Shown here: positions 38,401 through 49,269 of the stretch, one piece after another | Position numbering within the stretch: the stretch's first letter is position 1 | Layout of the letters: every line of letters starts with the position of its first letter | Source of the DNA: Pelagophyceae sp. CCMP2097 | Taxonomy: Eukaryota > Sar > Pelagophyceae | Assembly (NCBI GenBank): GCA_026770575.1 | Contig: MU657174.1 | Location: forward strand, 55,245-119,244 | DNA length: 64,000 nucleotides | Direction of reading: 5' to 3' | Position numbers and translations under genes: made by a program | Notes under the pieces: generated by a model | Databases searched by the model: none | Seen by the model: the letters and a program-made list of their open reading frames with translations, nothing else | Told to the model about the DNA's origin: nothing

Positions 38401-38990
38401 CCGGCGAAGCCTTGGGCACGCTGAGGCAGGGCGTGAAGACGGGCTTCGGCTGGCTCTTCGGAATAAACGAAACGCCCCAGCACCGCGCCCAGGCGGCGCA
38501 CACGCACGACGTCCTCGAGGAGATGCACGCCCTGGAGGCCGCCGCCGACGCCGCCGACAGAGCGGCAAGAGCGGCCATGCCCAGCACCGACGTACGTCGG
38601 CCACTTTTGCGAGACGCGCCTCTTGCCACCGGTGATTGCCATGTTACGCTCTCCTAGGCCGACGCGAATGCGCAACTGCGCAAGGACGGCGACGGCGAGC
38701 TGCACTTTGTCCTGAACCCGGACCAGTACGACCTCTTGTTCGAGGACGAGGAAGACGGCCCGATGGGGCGCAGCCCGCTCAAGGGCCTTCGGCGATCTTC
38801 AGCGGCGGGCGACGGGCGGAGCACCGCCTCGCTGCGCGACGACTCGCGCCTCGACGCCTTGGCAGACTTCTCAAGCTCGGACCTCCACCGCCACCCGGCG
38901 CCGCCCACCGTACCCCGCAGCCGCCGAGCGCCCATCGGGCCCGCGCACGCCGGCCGAGTCTTCAAGACGAAAGCGCCGCCGCGACGATGA
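35447..38990 (+). CDS. EF-hand plus WD40-repeat protein (WDR49/WDY-like)
   Basis: Exons 35447-35530, 35579-35850, 35936-38591 and 38658-38990; 1,114 residues in phase. N-terminal helical region with an EF-hand: LFAQVDVNANGTLEWDEFTQ gives a full Ca2+-loop pattern (D-x-N-x-N-G-T-L-E-W-D-E). The long third exon holds at least ten WD-type repeats (CVNYLPEQSQYVVSTSDSMLSFID, MLATASMDCLISLWDLQTG, FLASGGFDFDVIVWNP, LVTADKDGVFRVWDVRN, LIASGSTDGGIVVWSFE, IVSSGLDRLVHLWHARSGE), enough for two propellers. The C-terminal exon is polar with SPLKGLRRSSAA and a basic end. EF-hand followed by WD40 in this order is the layout of WDR49 and WD-repeat-on-Y proteins, which are associated with cilia and sperm. A flagellar role is inferred and fits the nearby Sfi1-like gene only loosely. 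Confidence 0.8.
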
Positions 38991-39054
38991 CGTGTAATCG
39001 CATTGCTTTGATCGCGTCTGGAAAATGGCGCGGGCCGTCGGAAGAGCGGCGCGG

Positions 39055-42000
39055 TCAGGAGATTTTTGGGTTTGGGATCTGCGCGGCAAGTTTCGCCTCC
39101 TCGGCGTCGGCAAAGGCGGCCCAGCCGAGGTCGCGGAAGAGGCTTGCGCGCAGATTGCGCGCGGCGGTGACGTCGTCGTCGTGCGCGGTTTTTCCCTTTT
39201 TCGAGTCGAGCCTGCAGCGAGTGGATGGTAATGTGTTAGGAGAGAGAGAGAGTGCGGAGACGTGCGCCTCCAGAGTCCGTCCTGCTCAAAGGGTCAAAGG
39301 AGACGCACCACGTGGCGAGCGTCTTGAGCGCGCGGCCCGGGCGGCCTTGCATAGCGTCGAGCTGCGCGCGGAGGCGCGCGTCGCCGAAGCCGCCCGCCTT
39401 GGCGAGGTCGACCCAAGCCTCCAATTCGACGACGGAATCGGCAAAGGCGGGGAGGACGGAAACGTCGCCCGCAGGCGCAAAAGCCTTGGCCAGCTTCGCC
39501 TCGGCCGCCCAGCGCATGGCCTAAACCGCGATTGAAAGGAGCATCCTTACGGTGGCCTCTTCTCGAGCGCCGAGCACGCTTCCGAATCGCAAAGCGTACC
39601 TCGAGTAAAGCGGCCTTGTCGCCCTCGTGCGTATTCGCCTCGTCCGTTTTCGTCGCCTAGCGATATGAGGAGTCATCTGAAAACCGTCCGGGTCTGCAAG
39701 AGGGCTCACGTTGGGGTCGAAGAGGAGGTCGTCGTCTTGCACGCGCTTGGCGCAGTGCAGCGCGATCTTATTCTCGTCGAGCGCTGAGCGCAGCTTGCCC
39801 GCGGCGGCGAGGACGTCGTCGGCGAGCGCCGCGCCGTCCAACGCGCACGACGTTTCGTTCTTGCTGCGCTTCTTGAACGCCGCCGAGGCCTTTCCAGCGA
39901 CGAAGGAGAGCGCCGCGCGCCGCACAGCGACCTCCTTGTCCGGCCGCTGTTCCGAGAGGTGGTCCGCCAGCGCCGAATGCGCGGGGACGTCGACGTCCAA
40001 AGTCTTCAAGATCTCGAGCTGTTTGTCGAACGTCGCATCGGCCAGAGTCTGAAGCGCCTTTTGCCGGCTCGCCTGCAGCAACCCAACAGCCGTCGAATTG
40101 GAAGCGTCCGCCATAAAAGCGTCAAGGACGGCGGAACCAAAGGCCGTCGGCAGCGATTTGAGAGCGGCGGCGGTGTCGGACGGCGCCGCGTCCTTGTCCT
40201 TGTCCGAATCATCTTCAGTCTTCTTCTTCGGTTTGTCCTTCTCCGCCGTCTTTTGGGACCGCGGCGGCACAAAGTACATCAGCGCCTCGCTCGCGCGCCG
40301 GGCGGAACCCTCGGAGAGCGAAGGCGACCGCGCGTATGAGACGGTGCCCAGCAAAACGTCGCCCGCGGCAGCGTCCTTGGGCAGGTCGCTTTCCGCCGGC
40401 GGCGCCAGAAACGCGCACCGGTCCTGCTCGCCGGGCTTGAGGCGCGCATCGCGCGCCTTGAGCCGCTTGTCGCCTACAACATGGTTTACAACGTTTTAGA
40501 ATCATTCCCCTCCCTGCCTTTATACGCGCGTCAGTCGGCGCTCACCGGCGTAGGCGGCCTGCCTCGTCGCGTAGGCGGGGACGCAGACGTCCTTTGCCAG
40601 CGGCATTTCGATCCAGCACTCGGCGTCCCGCAACTGCTCCAACAGCGCGGAATCGTCGTGGCGTACGGTGAGCGTCGCAGTGTACTTGCGGCCGGCGTCG
40701 AAGCCCTTTGCCTCTCCAAAGACGCGAGAGTCGCGCCAGGCCAAGACCTTTCCTCGGTCGTCTGTGATTTTCGCGTGTTGGCCGTCGAACGGAGCGTCGT
40801 AGATCAACTCGTCTCCCGCAAAGCGCAGCGTCACCCCGTCGCTCGCGCCGGCCGGGTGCGTCCACGAGTACTCCAGATTCAAGTCGTAGTACCGCTTCGA
40901 CTGCGTCCACTCGTCTCTGGAAGAATCGGAGAGAGCGACGATGGAAGACTTGATCGGCCTCAACGGCCGGCGCCACTTGCGCAGCTTGGCAAGGGGCGCC
41001 GCCACGGTGGAACCCGCCGACGCCCATCCCGGCGAACCGAGTTCGACCTTTGCCACGGACCGCGTGCCCCGCAAGACGACGCCGCCTGTCACGGGCGAAC
41101 CGCCGGCTTTAAAATTCACATCGCATGTCATTTCGCAATCCTCCAACGAGTTCCAGTCCTGCGAGATGCAGACCTCCAGCGTCCTTTCCGGGGCGAGGTC
41201 GGCGAGGTCGACTACGACGGAATCGCCGTCGTTGACCCAGACGCGTTTGTGCGTGTAACCTTGAGAATTGTAAGCTTCCTGTGGCGAAAGCTGAATCGTC
41301 GAAATGTGCACCATGCGCTTGCCCGAGCCGCCGGCCCCGGAGCAGGATAGCTTCAAAGTCGCGGACGTGGCGCCGCGCGGCGGCGCCACGAACCGCCGCT
41401 CGATGTGACCGGCGGAGAAAGGCAACTTTGCAAACGCCCCGAAAGACTCCTTCGAGGCCACGGGCTTGACCAACGTGATGGGGATTCGGAATAAGGCGTG
41501 GCCGAAGTCGGCGTCGTAGCCCACGACTTGTGCGCACAAAGGGCCTTGGCCGACTCCCAACGGCGCTTTGGACGGGTCGACGAGCACGTTGACAGCTTTC
41601 CCGCCGTAGGCCAGGACCATCCTTTCGCCGCACTGGACCCAGTCCGGCGCGGAAGAGACGAGCTTGACGGCGCGCTGGAACTCTGCTTTATCGCTCGAAG
41701 GCCGCTGGCCGTCGTTGTGGAACTTTGGCATCACGGACACCGAAATCTCAGACGCCGTCGCCGTCTCAAAGGGCTCGCGCAGATAAATGCCGCGCGCGTG
41801 AGGCGCGCCCGTGGCGCCGACGGCGCGCTCCGGGACGCGGACCTCGTAGCGCACGTCTCGGTCTCGGCAAGGGGCCGCCGCCAACAGTTCAAAAGCCAAG
41901 TCCACGGCCAAGACGCCGGCGCCCTGGTCCGTCTCGGGGACGCCCGAAAGCTTGCGCGCCGACGACTCGATGGCGCGCCGCACCGAAGCCGCGGAATACC

Positions 42001-43981
42001 TACGGGCGGCGAGATCTTCTGAGAACTCGCTCAGTCGGTCCGGGTTCCCATCTCTTCAAAGCGACGCACGGCACCGCTTCGGCTTGGAGCGCCGAGAGGA
42101 GGCACGCGACGGAGCCGGCGGCGTTTGGGGAGGACATGGACGTGCCGTGCATCAATCTTTGCGGCTGCAAAGTATAAGCGGGCACGCTTGCCACCGCGCC
42201 GCCTGGCGCACAAACTGAAACGCCCCAGTCGCCGTCGGGCGCCGGTCCCCGCGAGGAGAAGGAGTACATGACGCCGCCGTGCAGCGAATCGCCTTGGCCG
42301 CCGCCGTTGATTGCGGGTTTCCGCATGGCGTAGAGATCCGCGCACATGTTCGGGTTTACATACGCCCCGACGCCGATAATCCCCGAAGTCGTGCCGCCCG
42401 GCGCGCCGACCGTCGACAGCGCTGGGCCGTTGTTCCCTGCCGAGGCCAAAAATATGGCGCCCGAGTCGTGCACGAGCTCGTTTGCGCGCGTGGCGAACCG
42501 GCCCGCGTCGCATAAAGTCGCCGCTTCCCCGTACGAGAGGTTGATCACGTCGCAGCCGTGCCTCTTCGCCGCGATCAGAGCGCGCGCCAGGCCGGCGCCC
42601 GTCTCCATCGTACCGAGGCGCGAGTCGCCGATTTTGATGGAGACAATCTGCGCCGCCGGCGCGACCCCAGTCTTCTCCGCGTCGCCCTCCACAAAGGCGG
42701 CCACGATGGCGGCGACGTGCGTGCCGTGGTCGCCCGCGGGTGTGACGATGGTGGCGACGTTGCCGCCGTCGTAAAACGACAGGGAATACCTGCATATTGG
42801 TTGAAAGGACCGGTTGAAAGACCCCACCGGGACGCAGGGACGCACGTCAGGAGGTCTGCGGCGCCGAACGTGGCCCATCTCGCCGTTTCTGGCTCGCCGA
42901 GAAGATATGACTCATGGAAGTCAGCCAACGCCTTGACACCCGAAGCGGCGCCCGAGGTGAGGTCCGCTTCCACAGCGCCGTCGAAGACCACCGCGCGGAG
43001 CGTCCCGGCGCAACCCTCGTCCAACGAAGGCTCGAGCCAGACGAGGACGTCCAAGAGTGGCGCCGAGCTCTCTCGCGTCGGCGCCAGCGACTTGGCCGCG
43101 CGCTCAATTTCGTCGACTCGAGCCTGCATCTCCGCGTAGTCCTTCGTCTTGTCGTCCTTTGCGGCATCGCGGTCCGCGCGCGCCCGCGCGCGCCAGCCGC
43201 GCTGCAACGCGTCTAACGACTTCTTCGCCTCGTGCGCGCGGCGGTCCAGGACGGGCTTGGGCCAGAGGGCGGCGGCGGCCTTGGCCCCGACGCGCCACTC
43301 CCCATCCGCCGGGTTGCGCCCGGGCCGGCCGTTGACCGTCCACTTGGAAGCGTCGACTCGAACTTTCCGGCCCGTAGCCTCGTTCAAGATCCAGCCGTCG
43401 GCGTCGGCCTTGACCTTTTTCGAGACGTCGACGTCGCCGGCGCCCGTGGCGTCGATGACGTCTACCATCTTGGCACGACCCTGCGGCGTCGTGCGAAGGC
43501 CCTGCGCAGCGGGGTCGACGCCCGTGTCCATTACACACACGACCACACCGCGGCCGTCGGCCACGCGCTGGCCGCCGTGGCGAGACGAAAGCGACGAAGA
43601 CAGCGTAGACACGCCCGTCGTCACCGTGTCGAGCACGCCTGCCGCAGAAAGCGTTCGAGGTGTCGCAGCCTCTCTCGAGGCAGTCCGTCTCGAGGGCACG
43701 AGGGAGTCTCTCGAGATGGCACGCAGGGGTTACTGACCCGGCCAGGGCTCGCGCATCTCCGGCGCGGATAGCGGCGCATCCGGGGCCGACTCTTCTTCGC
43801 TGTGCGACGCAAGCGCCGTAGTAAACGCCGCGGCGGCGGCCGAGGCGGGCCCCCAGGCGTGCGGCGCTGTGTTTCGCCACGCGGCACCGCCGCGGCGCAG
43901 CGCCGTCGTCGAGAAGCCGCGCGGCCCTTTGGCGGCAGAAGCCCACCGGCCCACATTGTGGACAAACGCGCGTGCCACCAT
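39055..43981 (-). CDS. TPP2: Tripeptidyl peptidase II
   Basis: Eight exons: 43981-43738, 43638-42846, 42789-42070, 41999-40546, 40473-39710, 39656-39600, 39520-39309 and 39211-39055; 1,466 residues, all junctions in phase. A giant subtilisin-type serine peptidase that removes tripeptides downstream of the proteasome. Catalytic set: Asp in VVVCVMDTGVDP, His in AGDHGTHVAAIVA, oxyanion Asn in LASAGNNGPA, Ser in HGTSMSSPNAAG. Between Asp and His lies the long TPPII-specific insert. After the catalytic domain comes PYSAASVRRAIE, then TPHARG-like HARGIYLREP, HIERRFVAPPRGATSATL and the large beta-rich and helical C-terminal regions with KAALLEAMRWAAEAKLAKAF. The first exon (MVARAFVHNVGRWASAAKG PRGFSTTALRRGG) looks like a mitochondrial presequence, unusual for this cytosolic enzyme; the first junction is the least certain. 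Confidence 0.92.
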
Positions 43982-44351
43982 TCTGTCGCAAAAGCACGCC
44001 GCAAACGCAAAGGCAAGCGATGCCCGCAGCGGTGAAGGGCGCGCCGTGGTGCGCAGAGGGGACGGCCGACGGGCGGGCTCGCAAAACACGTCCGGCTGTG
44101 CGGCTCGGAGAAGACTCGGCGCCGCACGAGCTTGACCGTTGCCCCCCTCTTTAAAAACACACCCCGCAAGCCGAAACCAACCGTGGCCTGCCGGCGCCGC
44201 GTCGCGTCGACGGGCTCGAGCAGCCGGTCGAATCTCGCTTCGGGACCCCGGCTCCCCGCCTCGACCGTCACCCGCTCCAGCGGCGTAGGGGGCAGAGCGG
44301 TCGGCGATCTCGAGGCAGGGCCGCGGAGGGAGGGGATCGGTGGCCTGATCG
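43982..44351. promoter_or_regulatory. Divergent promoter region, TPP2 / deaminase-like gene
   Basis: 370 bp between head-to-head starts. The TPP2 frame remains open upstream of its ATG for about 100 bases. No TATA-like element recognised. Confidence 0.3.
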
Positions 44352-46849
44352 ATGGACAGTCGAATCATGGCGCAGCGCCATCTGGAAGTCTGCGCCTCTG
44401 CGCTCTGCGTCGCGTCCATCCTGCTCCCGCGGCGCGCCAAGCTCGCCGCCGCCGTCTGCGCGGGGGCGGCGCTGGCGCTGGCCCTAGTAAACTGCCTCGG
44501 CCTGGCCGCAGACGCGGGCAAGACCGGCGACGCGCCGAACAAGGCCGGAAACGCGCCGGTCGACGCGGACGAGGCGGCACGGCTCGCGGCCGGCGAGGCC
44601 GACAAGGCCGACAAGGCCGCTGCGGCAAAGGACCGAGGCGGCGTCGCGGGCTTCCCCGAGCTGCCGAAATGCCGGGCCGCCGACGCGCCCGCCTCGGAGA
44701 GGGCCCCAGAGGCGAAGATGACGTGGCGGCGGCGTCTCTCCTCATCGAGTTTTCCGTGGACTTTGGCCTCATTTCTCTTTGCGTAGGTGGCTCCTCGTGC
44801 ACAACGTTTCGCACTCGGACCTGGTGGTCTCGTTCGGCGCCGCGGCAGAGGTCGCCGGCGCCGACGACTTTGACGACGAGGCCGTTCTGCTCGCCCGCCC
44901 AAAGTTTTCCAGCTTCTTGGCCGTCACGCGCGATTTGTTGGACCACGTCGAGCGCGGTCCCGGTGCGCGCGTGGCCTACGCGCGCAAGCGCAGAAGAGAC
45001 GTCTCGAGGCCAAAGTACGCCCTGAGTGCGGACTCGCCTCTGCCTCGCGCGGCCGCGCAAACGCGCGCGCCGCCGCCGCCGCAGCGGCATCTGGCGGCGG
45101 TTCCGGAGCGCGGTCCACCAAAGACGCCGGACCGCGCTCTCGCGGCGGGCCTGCGCCTCGACGGTTCCGCGGCGCCGTGGTCCGCGGAGCGCATCCACGA
45201 CGAGCTCAAAGTGAAGCAAAACTACTTTCGCAACACCGGGGCGGCCGCGGCGCCGCCTGCCCCCGAGAGCCCGCTGTGGCCGCGGCGCGTCTACTTCCCG
45301 CTCCTTGCCGTGATCCTGCGCGCGTGGCTGGCCTCGATCGCGGACGACGGCGGCGACGCGGATTCGCCGGGCGCTTCAGAGGAGCGCGTGCTGCTCTTGG
45401 TGACCGGCGTGGGCACGCCGCGCGACGAGGCCTCTGGCGCGGGCGACAACTCTACGGAATTAGCGGCGGAGCTCATCGAGCTCTTTGTCCGCCGGGTCTT
45501 CATCGCCTCTGGCAAGATCACGCGCGTGGTCCGGTTGCACTCCGAAGCAAACGTTTTCCGCTACGACGAAAATATATCCTTCGTCCGGCACGAGCTCGAC
45601 CCGGCCATTGCGGCGCTGCGGCGCGAAGCCGTCGACGCCGCCGCCGAGGACTGGGCGTCGCACTTCCGCGTGGCCGTGTCGTTTGCAGACGGCGCGCCCG
45701 CGCGAGTCTCCACCATCCACCGCGCTCTGCGTCGGTGCGTTAATCATCCGCCGTCGCGAAGACTGACCTGCGCCTCTGCTTAGGTACCGGCCGACTTGTT
45801 TGTACGCGTGGCAGCTCAAGACGTTTTGGGAGAGCCGCGTCTTGAGCGAGGACGACGTCGAAGCTTTGAGCTTCGAGGCGACGGACACCGTCCCCGCCAC
45901 GCCATCCGCTCTCGCCACCGGCGACGCCAAGCTCGTTGTCGACGAGATGCGCGTCCTGCGAGACAAGTGGCTCCGCGCGGCGCGGGACCCACGCGGGCAC
46001 GACATGGCGAGTTTCTGGCACCGAAAGTCCCTTAAAGTCGTCCTCGCCGTCCTGCTCGTCCGAGTGCCCGGCGAGGAACCGAAGCTCTACCACGGCACGA
46101 ACATGGAGGTATCCATGCCCACGGGCTCGCTCTGCGCGGAGAGGAACGTCATCGGGTCTGCGTTGGCGGACAACCTCGGCCTCAAAAGAGCCCACCTCTG
46201 CTCCATCGCCGTCCTCGGCCTGCAAAACGCCGCGCCCCTTCCCTATACGGGATGCGCCCTTGCAACAGCCTCGGGGAGCCCTCTGAACAGCACGAGGGGA
46301 CGCCCGATCGCCGCCACTTCACGCGCGCCAAAAAACAGGGCGCTCTCAAAGCCCGATTTGCCGCCATCGACGCCGGCCACGACGCCGCCGACGACGCCGA
46401 GCCGGCGACAGCGGACGCTCTCCGAGTCGGACATTGCGGCGCTCAAACTTCACTCGTGCGCTCAAACTTCACTCGTCCAAAGCGGCGCTTTTCCCCCGGG
46501 GCCCGTCGCCTCTTGCGTCTCGGCCTCTCAAGGCCACGTCCCTCGCAGGCCGCCCGGATCGCCGACGCTCTTTGGCGTAACGGACGTCTCTTCGCCCAAG
46601 TCGCGGAGCCAGGTCGTGCGGAGCTACCCGCGGATCATGTCCCGCCTCGAGCTCGGCCGTTCGCCGGCGGTGATGACGCCGGCGACGCGCGTGCACGTCG
46701 AGTGCGAGGACATCAACCCCTTGCGGCCCTGCGGGGCGTGCGCGGAATGGCTGAAGAAGATTGCGCGCGTCAACCCGGACTTGACAGTCGTCACCTTCAC
46801 GGACCAAGACTGCCACGGACACTTCGTCGAGCCGGCCATGCTCTGCTAG
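44352..46849 (+). CDS. Cytidine-deaminase-like protein with long N-terminal extension
   Basis: Exons 44352-44722, 44787-45734 and 45784-46849; 794 residues in phase (introns 64 and 49 nt). N-terminus: two hydrophobic stretches (LEVCASALCVASILL and LAAAVCAGAALALALVNCLG), then a charged linker. A large domain of about 300 residues follows (WLLVHNVSHSDLVVSFGAAA, FSSFLAVTRDLLDHVERG, PRRVYFPLLAVILRAWLASI, ERVLLLVTGVGTPRD, AELIELFVRRVFIASGKITRVVRLHSEANVFRYDENISFV), which I do not recognise. The C-terminal domain is a zinc deaminase: KVVLAVLLVRVPGEEPKLYHGTNMEVS, Zn/proton-shuttle motif LCAERNVIGSALAD (C-A-E) and LRPCGACAEWLKKIA (P-C-x-x-C). A disordered insert of about 120 residues separates the two zinc motifs. 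A nucleoside or base deamination role is inferred; membrane anchoring is possible. Confidence 0.75.
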
Positions 46850-47739
46850 CGTGCTAAATTGCGAGCCTCATGGGTGGTGGACAATGATAGACGAGGCACC
46901 GATGTGCCGCTGCCTGGGCTCCGACCGGGCGCGCCCCACCAAGACCGCGGGCCGCTCACCTGGGCCCCCGAGGCAGCCCCGACGCGCGCCTCGATGGTCC
47001 CTGTGTCGCGGGCGCGGGCGTCCCACCTCCGGCTCGAGACGGCCTCGACGGTGCTGCGGGCCATCGGCAAGCGCGCCGTGTGGGCCGCGGCGCGCGCCGT
47101 GGCGGTGGCGCGCGAGTACGTCGGCGGCGGGGGTTCTGTACTTTTGAGCGCGCGGTGCCACAGCGTCCACCTCGCCAACCGCCCACAGAGCAGCACCGCC
47201 GTCGAGCTAAACGTCTTCGCACTCCCGGAACCGCATTGCTCAATGCCGGAACGACGCCAGCGGAGGACGCGGCGGCAAGCCGCTGAAAGCCCTGGAGGCC
47301 CGCGACCCGACGCACTTGTGAATCAGACCCCCGAGCACGCCTTCGTCCTATAGGGTCTCAGCGACTCGCGAGTAGGCTGGTCCCATAGGCCCCATGGGCC
47401 CCTGGGGTCTCGGCGCTCTCAGCGCTGCAGCGGACCTGAAGGTCAGAGCTGACAGAATGTTCCGATCGCTAAGTTCAAGATTCGAGTTCTAGACTCGGAT
47501 CTCCGAGTCACTTGAATCTCGGCCCGCGCGGCCGCCGCGCCCCTTCGCCGCGCCCCCGCGGCGCCCGCGGACCTCTGCGGCTCTCCCGCGGATCTCTGCG
47601 GCTCTCCCGCGGCTCTCTGCGGCTCTCCCGCGGACCTCTGCGGCTCTCTCGCGGACTCTGCGGCTCACCCGTTGGCGCGCCACCACCAGACCCCCTATAC
47701 CATTCCTCCATTCACGGCCGCGGCGTTGCGCCACCCGGC
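46850..47739. other. Spacer with unassigned open frames and minisatellite
   Basis: About 890 bp between rightward genes. A plus-strand frame from ATG at 46994 to 47353 (MVPVSRARASHLRLETASTV) reads plausibly but has no domain and I do not call it. 47493-47510 is a perfect palindrome (GACTCGGA TC TCCGAGTC). 47571-47668 is a tandem repeat listed separately. Confidence 0.35.
47571..47668 (+). repeat. 21-bp minisatellite, about 5 copies
   Basis: A unit of about 21 bp of the form CTGCGGCTCTCCCGCGGATC is repeated about five times with small differences (CCGCGGACCT, CCGCGGATCT, CCGCGGCTCT, a shorter last copy). It lies 70-170 bp upstream of the YrhK-like gene start and could be part of its promoter or 5' UTR. 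Confidence 0.85.
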
Positions 47740-48107
47740 ATGACTGTGCTGACAGCGATCGCCGCGGTGCTCTTTGTGATAGGCTGCTTTGCGTTTACCG
47801 CCGACGCCGCCACGTATGCCGCCGAGGAACTCTCGGTCCACGCCGCTTTGTACGCTCGAGAGCGGTTTGAAATCCTTCTATACCGTAGGCCCGCGTCCTC
47901 GTCGGACGCGTCCCATCCGCCAGGTACCTCACCGGGAGCCTCCTCTTCCTCATCGGCAGCACGCTCTGGACCGCCGACGAGCTCCGCGCAAACGACGCCG
48001 CACACGGCAAAGGCATCCCCACCGACGGCAAGGTCGCCGACGTCGAGGCGCCCCCGCGCCCCCGAAACGAGGCGAATCCAAATTCGAGTAACAACACAGT
48101 GCCGTGA
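47740..48107 (+). CDS. YrhK-like two-helix membrane protein
   Basis: Exons 47740-47864 and 47924-48107 give 102 residues in phase; the intron is 59 nt (GTTTGA...CCAG). There are two membrane helices: MTVLTAIAAVLFVIGCFAFTA and, after a short helix (AEELSVHAALYARE), RYLTGSLLFLIGSTLWTADEL. The pattern of a paired helix with GSLLFLIGS fits the YrhK domain family, small membrane proteins of unknown function found in bacteria and algae. The C-terminus is polar (NEANPNSSNNTVP). The intron boundary was chosen because it joins YARER to YLTGSLLF in phase with a length typical here. Confidence 0.6.
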
Positions 48108-48184
48108 ATCACGCTGGCGCACCGCGCGAGTGGCGGCGGTGCGGAGCGCGGGCGCATCGCCGGGCGCGGCGATGCGCGGCGGCG

Positions 48185-48754
48185 TCATTGCGCGCAGAGC
48201 TCGGCGAATGAGCCGTGGAGCGACGCTCCTGGCCTTCCCCGGCAGAGCGCGTAAAACGGCAGCGGCCCGGCGGAGCCGTGCGCGGCGTCGGCCTGGTCGA
48301 GGGTGGGGGGCGGCCCGTCGACTGAGAAGCCCGGGCTGCACTGGGGCGGCGAGAGGTTGATGAGGCCGTGGCTGCGGAGCCGGGCCTGGTCGTCGGCGGC
48401 GTCGAGCTCGTCGCCGCCCGCGTCTTCCGGGAGCTTGCCGTCGGAACGAGAACGGCGCAGGCGCGCCTTGAGGTTCTTCGAAGACGCGTGCCGAGACACC
48501 GCCGCGTCGTCGTCGATGATGCCTGCGATTGAGTGCGTTTGCGACGCGGCCGCGCGGCCGTCCCCGGCGGCGTCCCGTCCCCGGCGGCGTTTTGGCGTCC
48601 CGGCGCCGGACGCACGCGTGCGGTTCTCGGTGATCCACGACGCCGTGTCGTAGCCCGGCGGCGTCGTGGCGCCGTCCCTTGGGGGCTTTGGCGCGAGCAC
48701 AAAGGACGAAAGGAAGGAGAGGAGGCCTCCCCCGAAGAGGACAATGTCGAGCAT
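48185..48754 (-). CDS. Single-span membrane protein, unknown function
   Basis: Intronless frame of 189 residues from ATG at 48754; the frame is open further upstream without another ATG. The N-terminal hydrophobic segment MLDIVLFGGGLLSFLSSFVLA is followed by a polar Ser/Asp/Arg-rich chain (DTASWITENRTRASG, AVSRHASSKNLKARLRRSRSDG, ARLRSHGLINLSPPQCSPGF) and ends CRGRPGASLHGSFAELCAQ. The serine-arginine patches (RRSRSD) look like kinase sites. Convergent with the YrhK-like gene, 77 bp between stop codons. No domain recognised. Confidence 0.5.
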   Translation of the reverse strand: MLDIVLFGGGLLSFLSSFVLAPKPPRDGATTPPGYDTASWITENRTRASGAGTPKRRRGRDAAGDGRAAASQTHSIAGIIDDDAAVSRHASSKNLKARLRRSRSDGKLPEDAGGDELDAADDQARLRSHGLINLSPPQCSPGFSVDGPPPTLDQADAAHGSAGPLPFYALCRGRPGASLHGSFAELCAQ

Positions 48755-49269
48755 GGGCGCGCGGGGCACGCCGCGCGCGCGAGGGCGGGCGACGGACGGC
48801 GCGGTCGGCGCCGCGGGCCGCGGGCACAGGGACCGTTGAGGCCCACAACGAGCGCGAGGCTCGAGGCGCACGAGGCGGCGCGGGCTGCAACGGAGTGCGC
48901 GCCTCGAGCGTGCGTCGAGCTCGGCGCGCGTTGCGGAAGCTGCTTTCCGAGCCAGCGCCGCGAGCGAGTCGCTTTCCGATTCTGCCGTTTCAGTTCAGAC
49001 TCCGCAGTTCAGACTGGCGGCGCGTGTGTCAACGGTGTTCCGAGGATTCGGGAATTGTTTGGCACTTCCCGAGGGCCGTTGGGCCCTATTCATAAACTTA
49101 CGGTGACTTTTTCGACCGCGCCCGACGCCCGTGCTGACCGGGCCGCGTGTCGGAGCCCCCGGCTCTGCTCGTGCCTCCGCCGCGCTCTTGGAATCGGGGT
49201 CGTTTGGATTTTGTGGCCCCAAAAGTCGCAGGTTCAACCCTCGCCGAATCGCTTTGGGACCTTTCCACG
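48755..49269. promoter_or_regulatory. Divergent promoter region, membrane protein / GSA aminotransferase
   Basis: About 515 bp between head-to-head starts. Contains a direct duplication (CAGTTCAGACTCCG CAGTTCAGACTGGCG near 48989-49018). No TATA-like box. Confidence 0.3.

Noticed and set aside
46994..47353. Plus-strand open frame of about 120 codons after the deaminase-like gene
   Set aside because: Reads moderately like protein, but has no domain and competes with equally good frames on the minus strand. Left as spacer.
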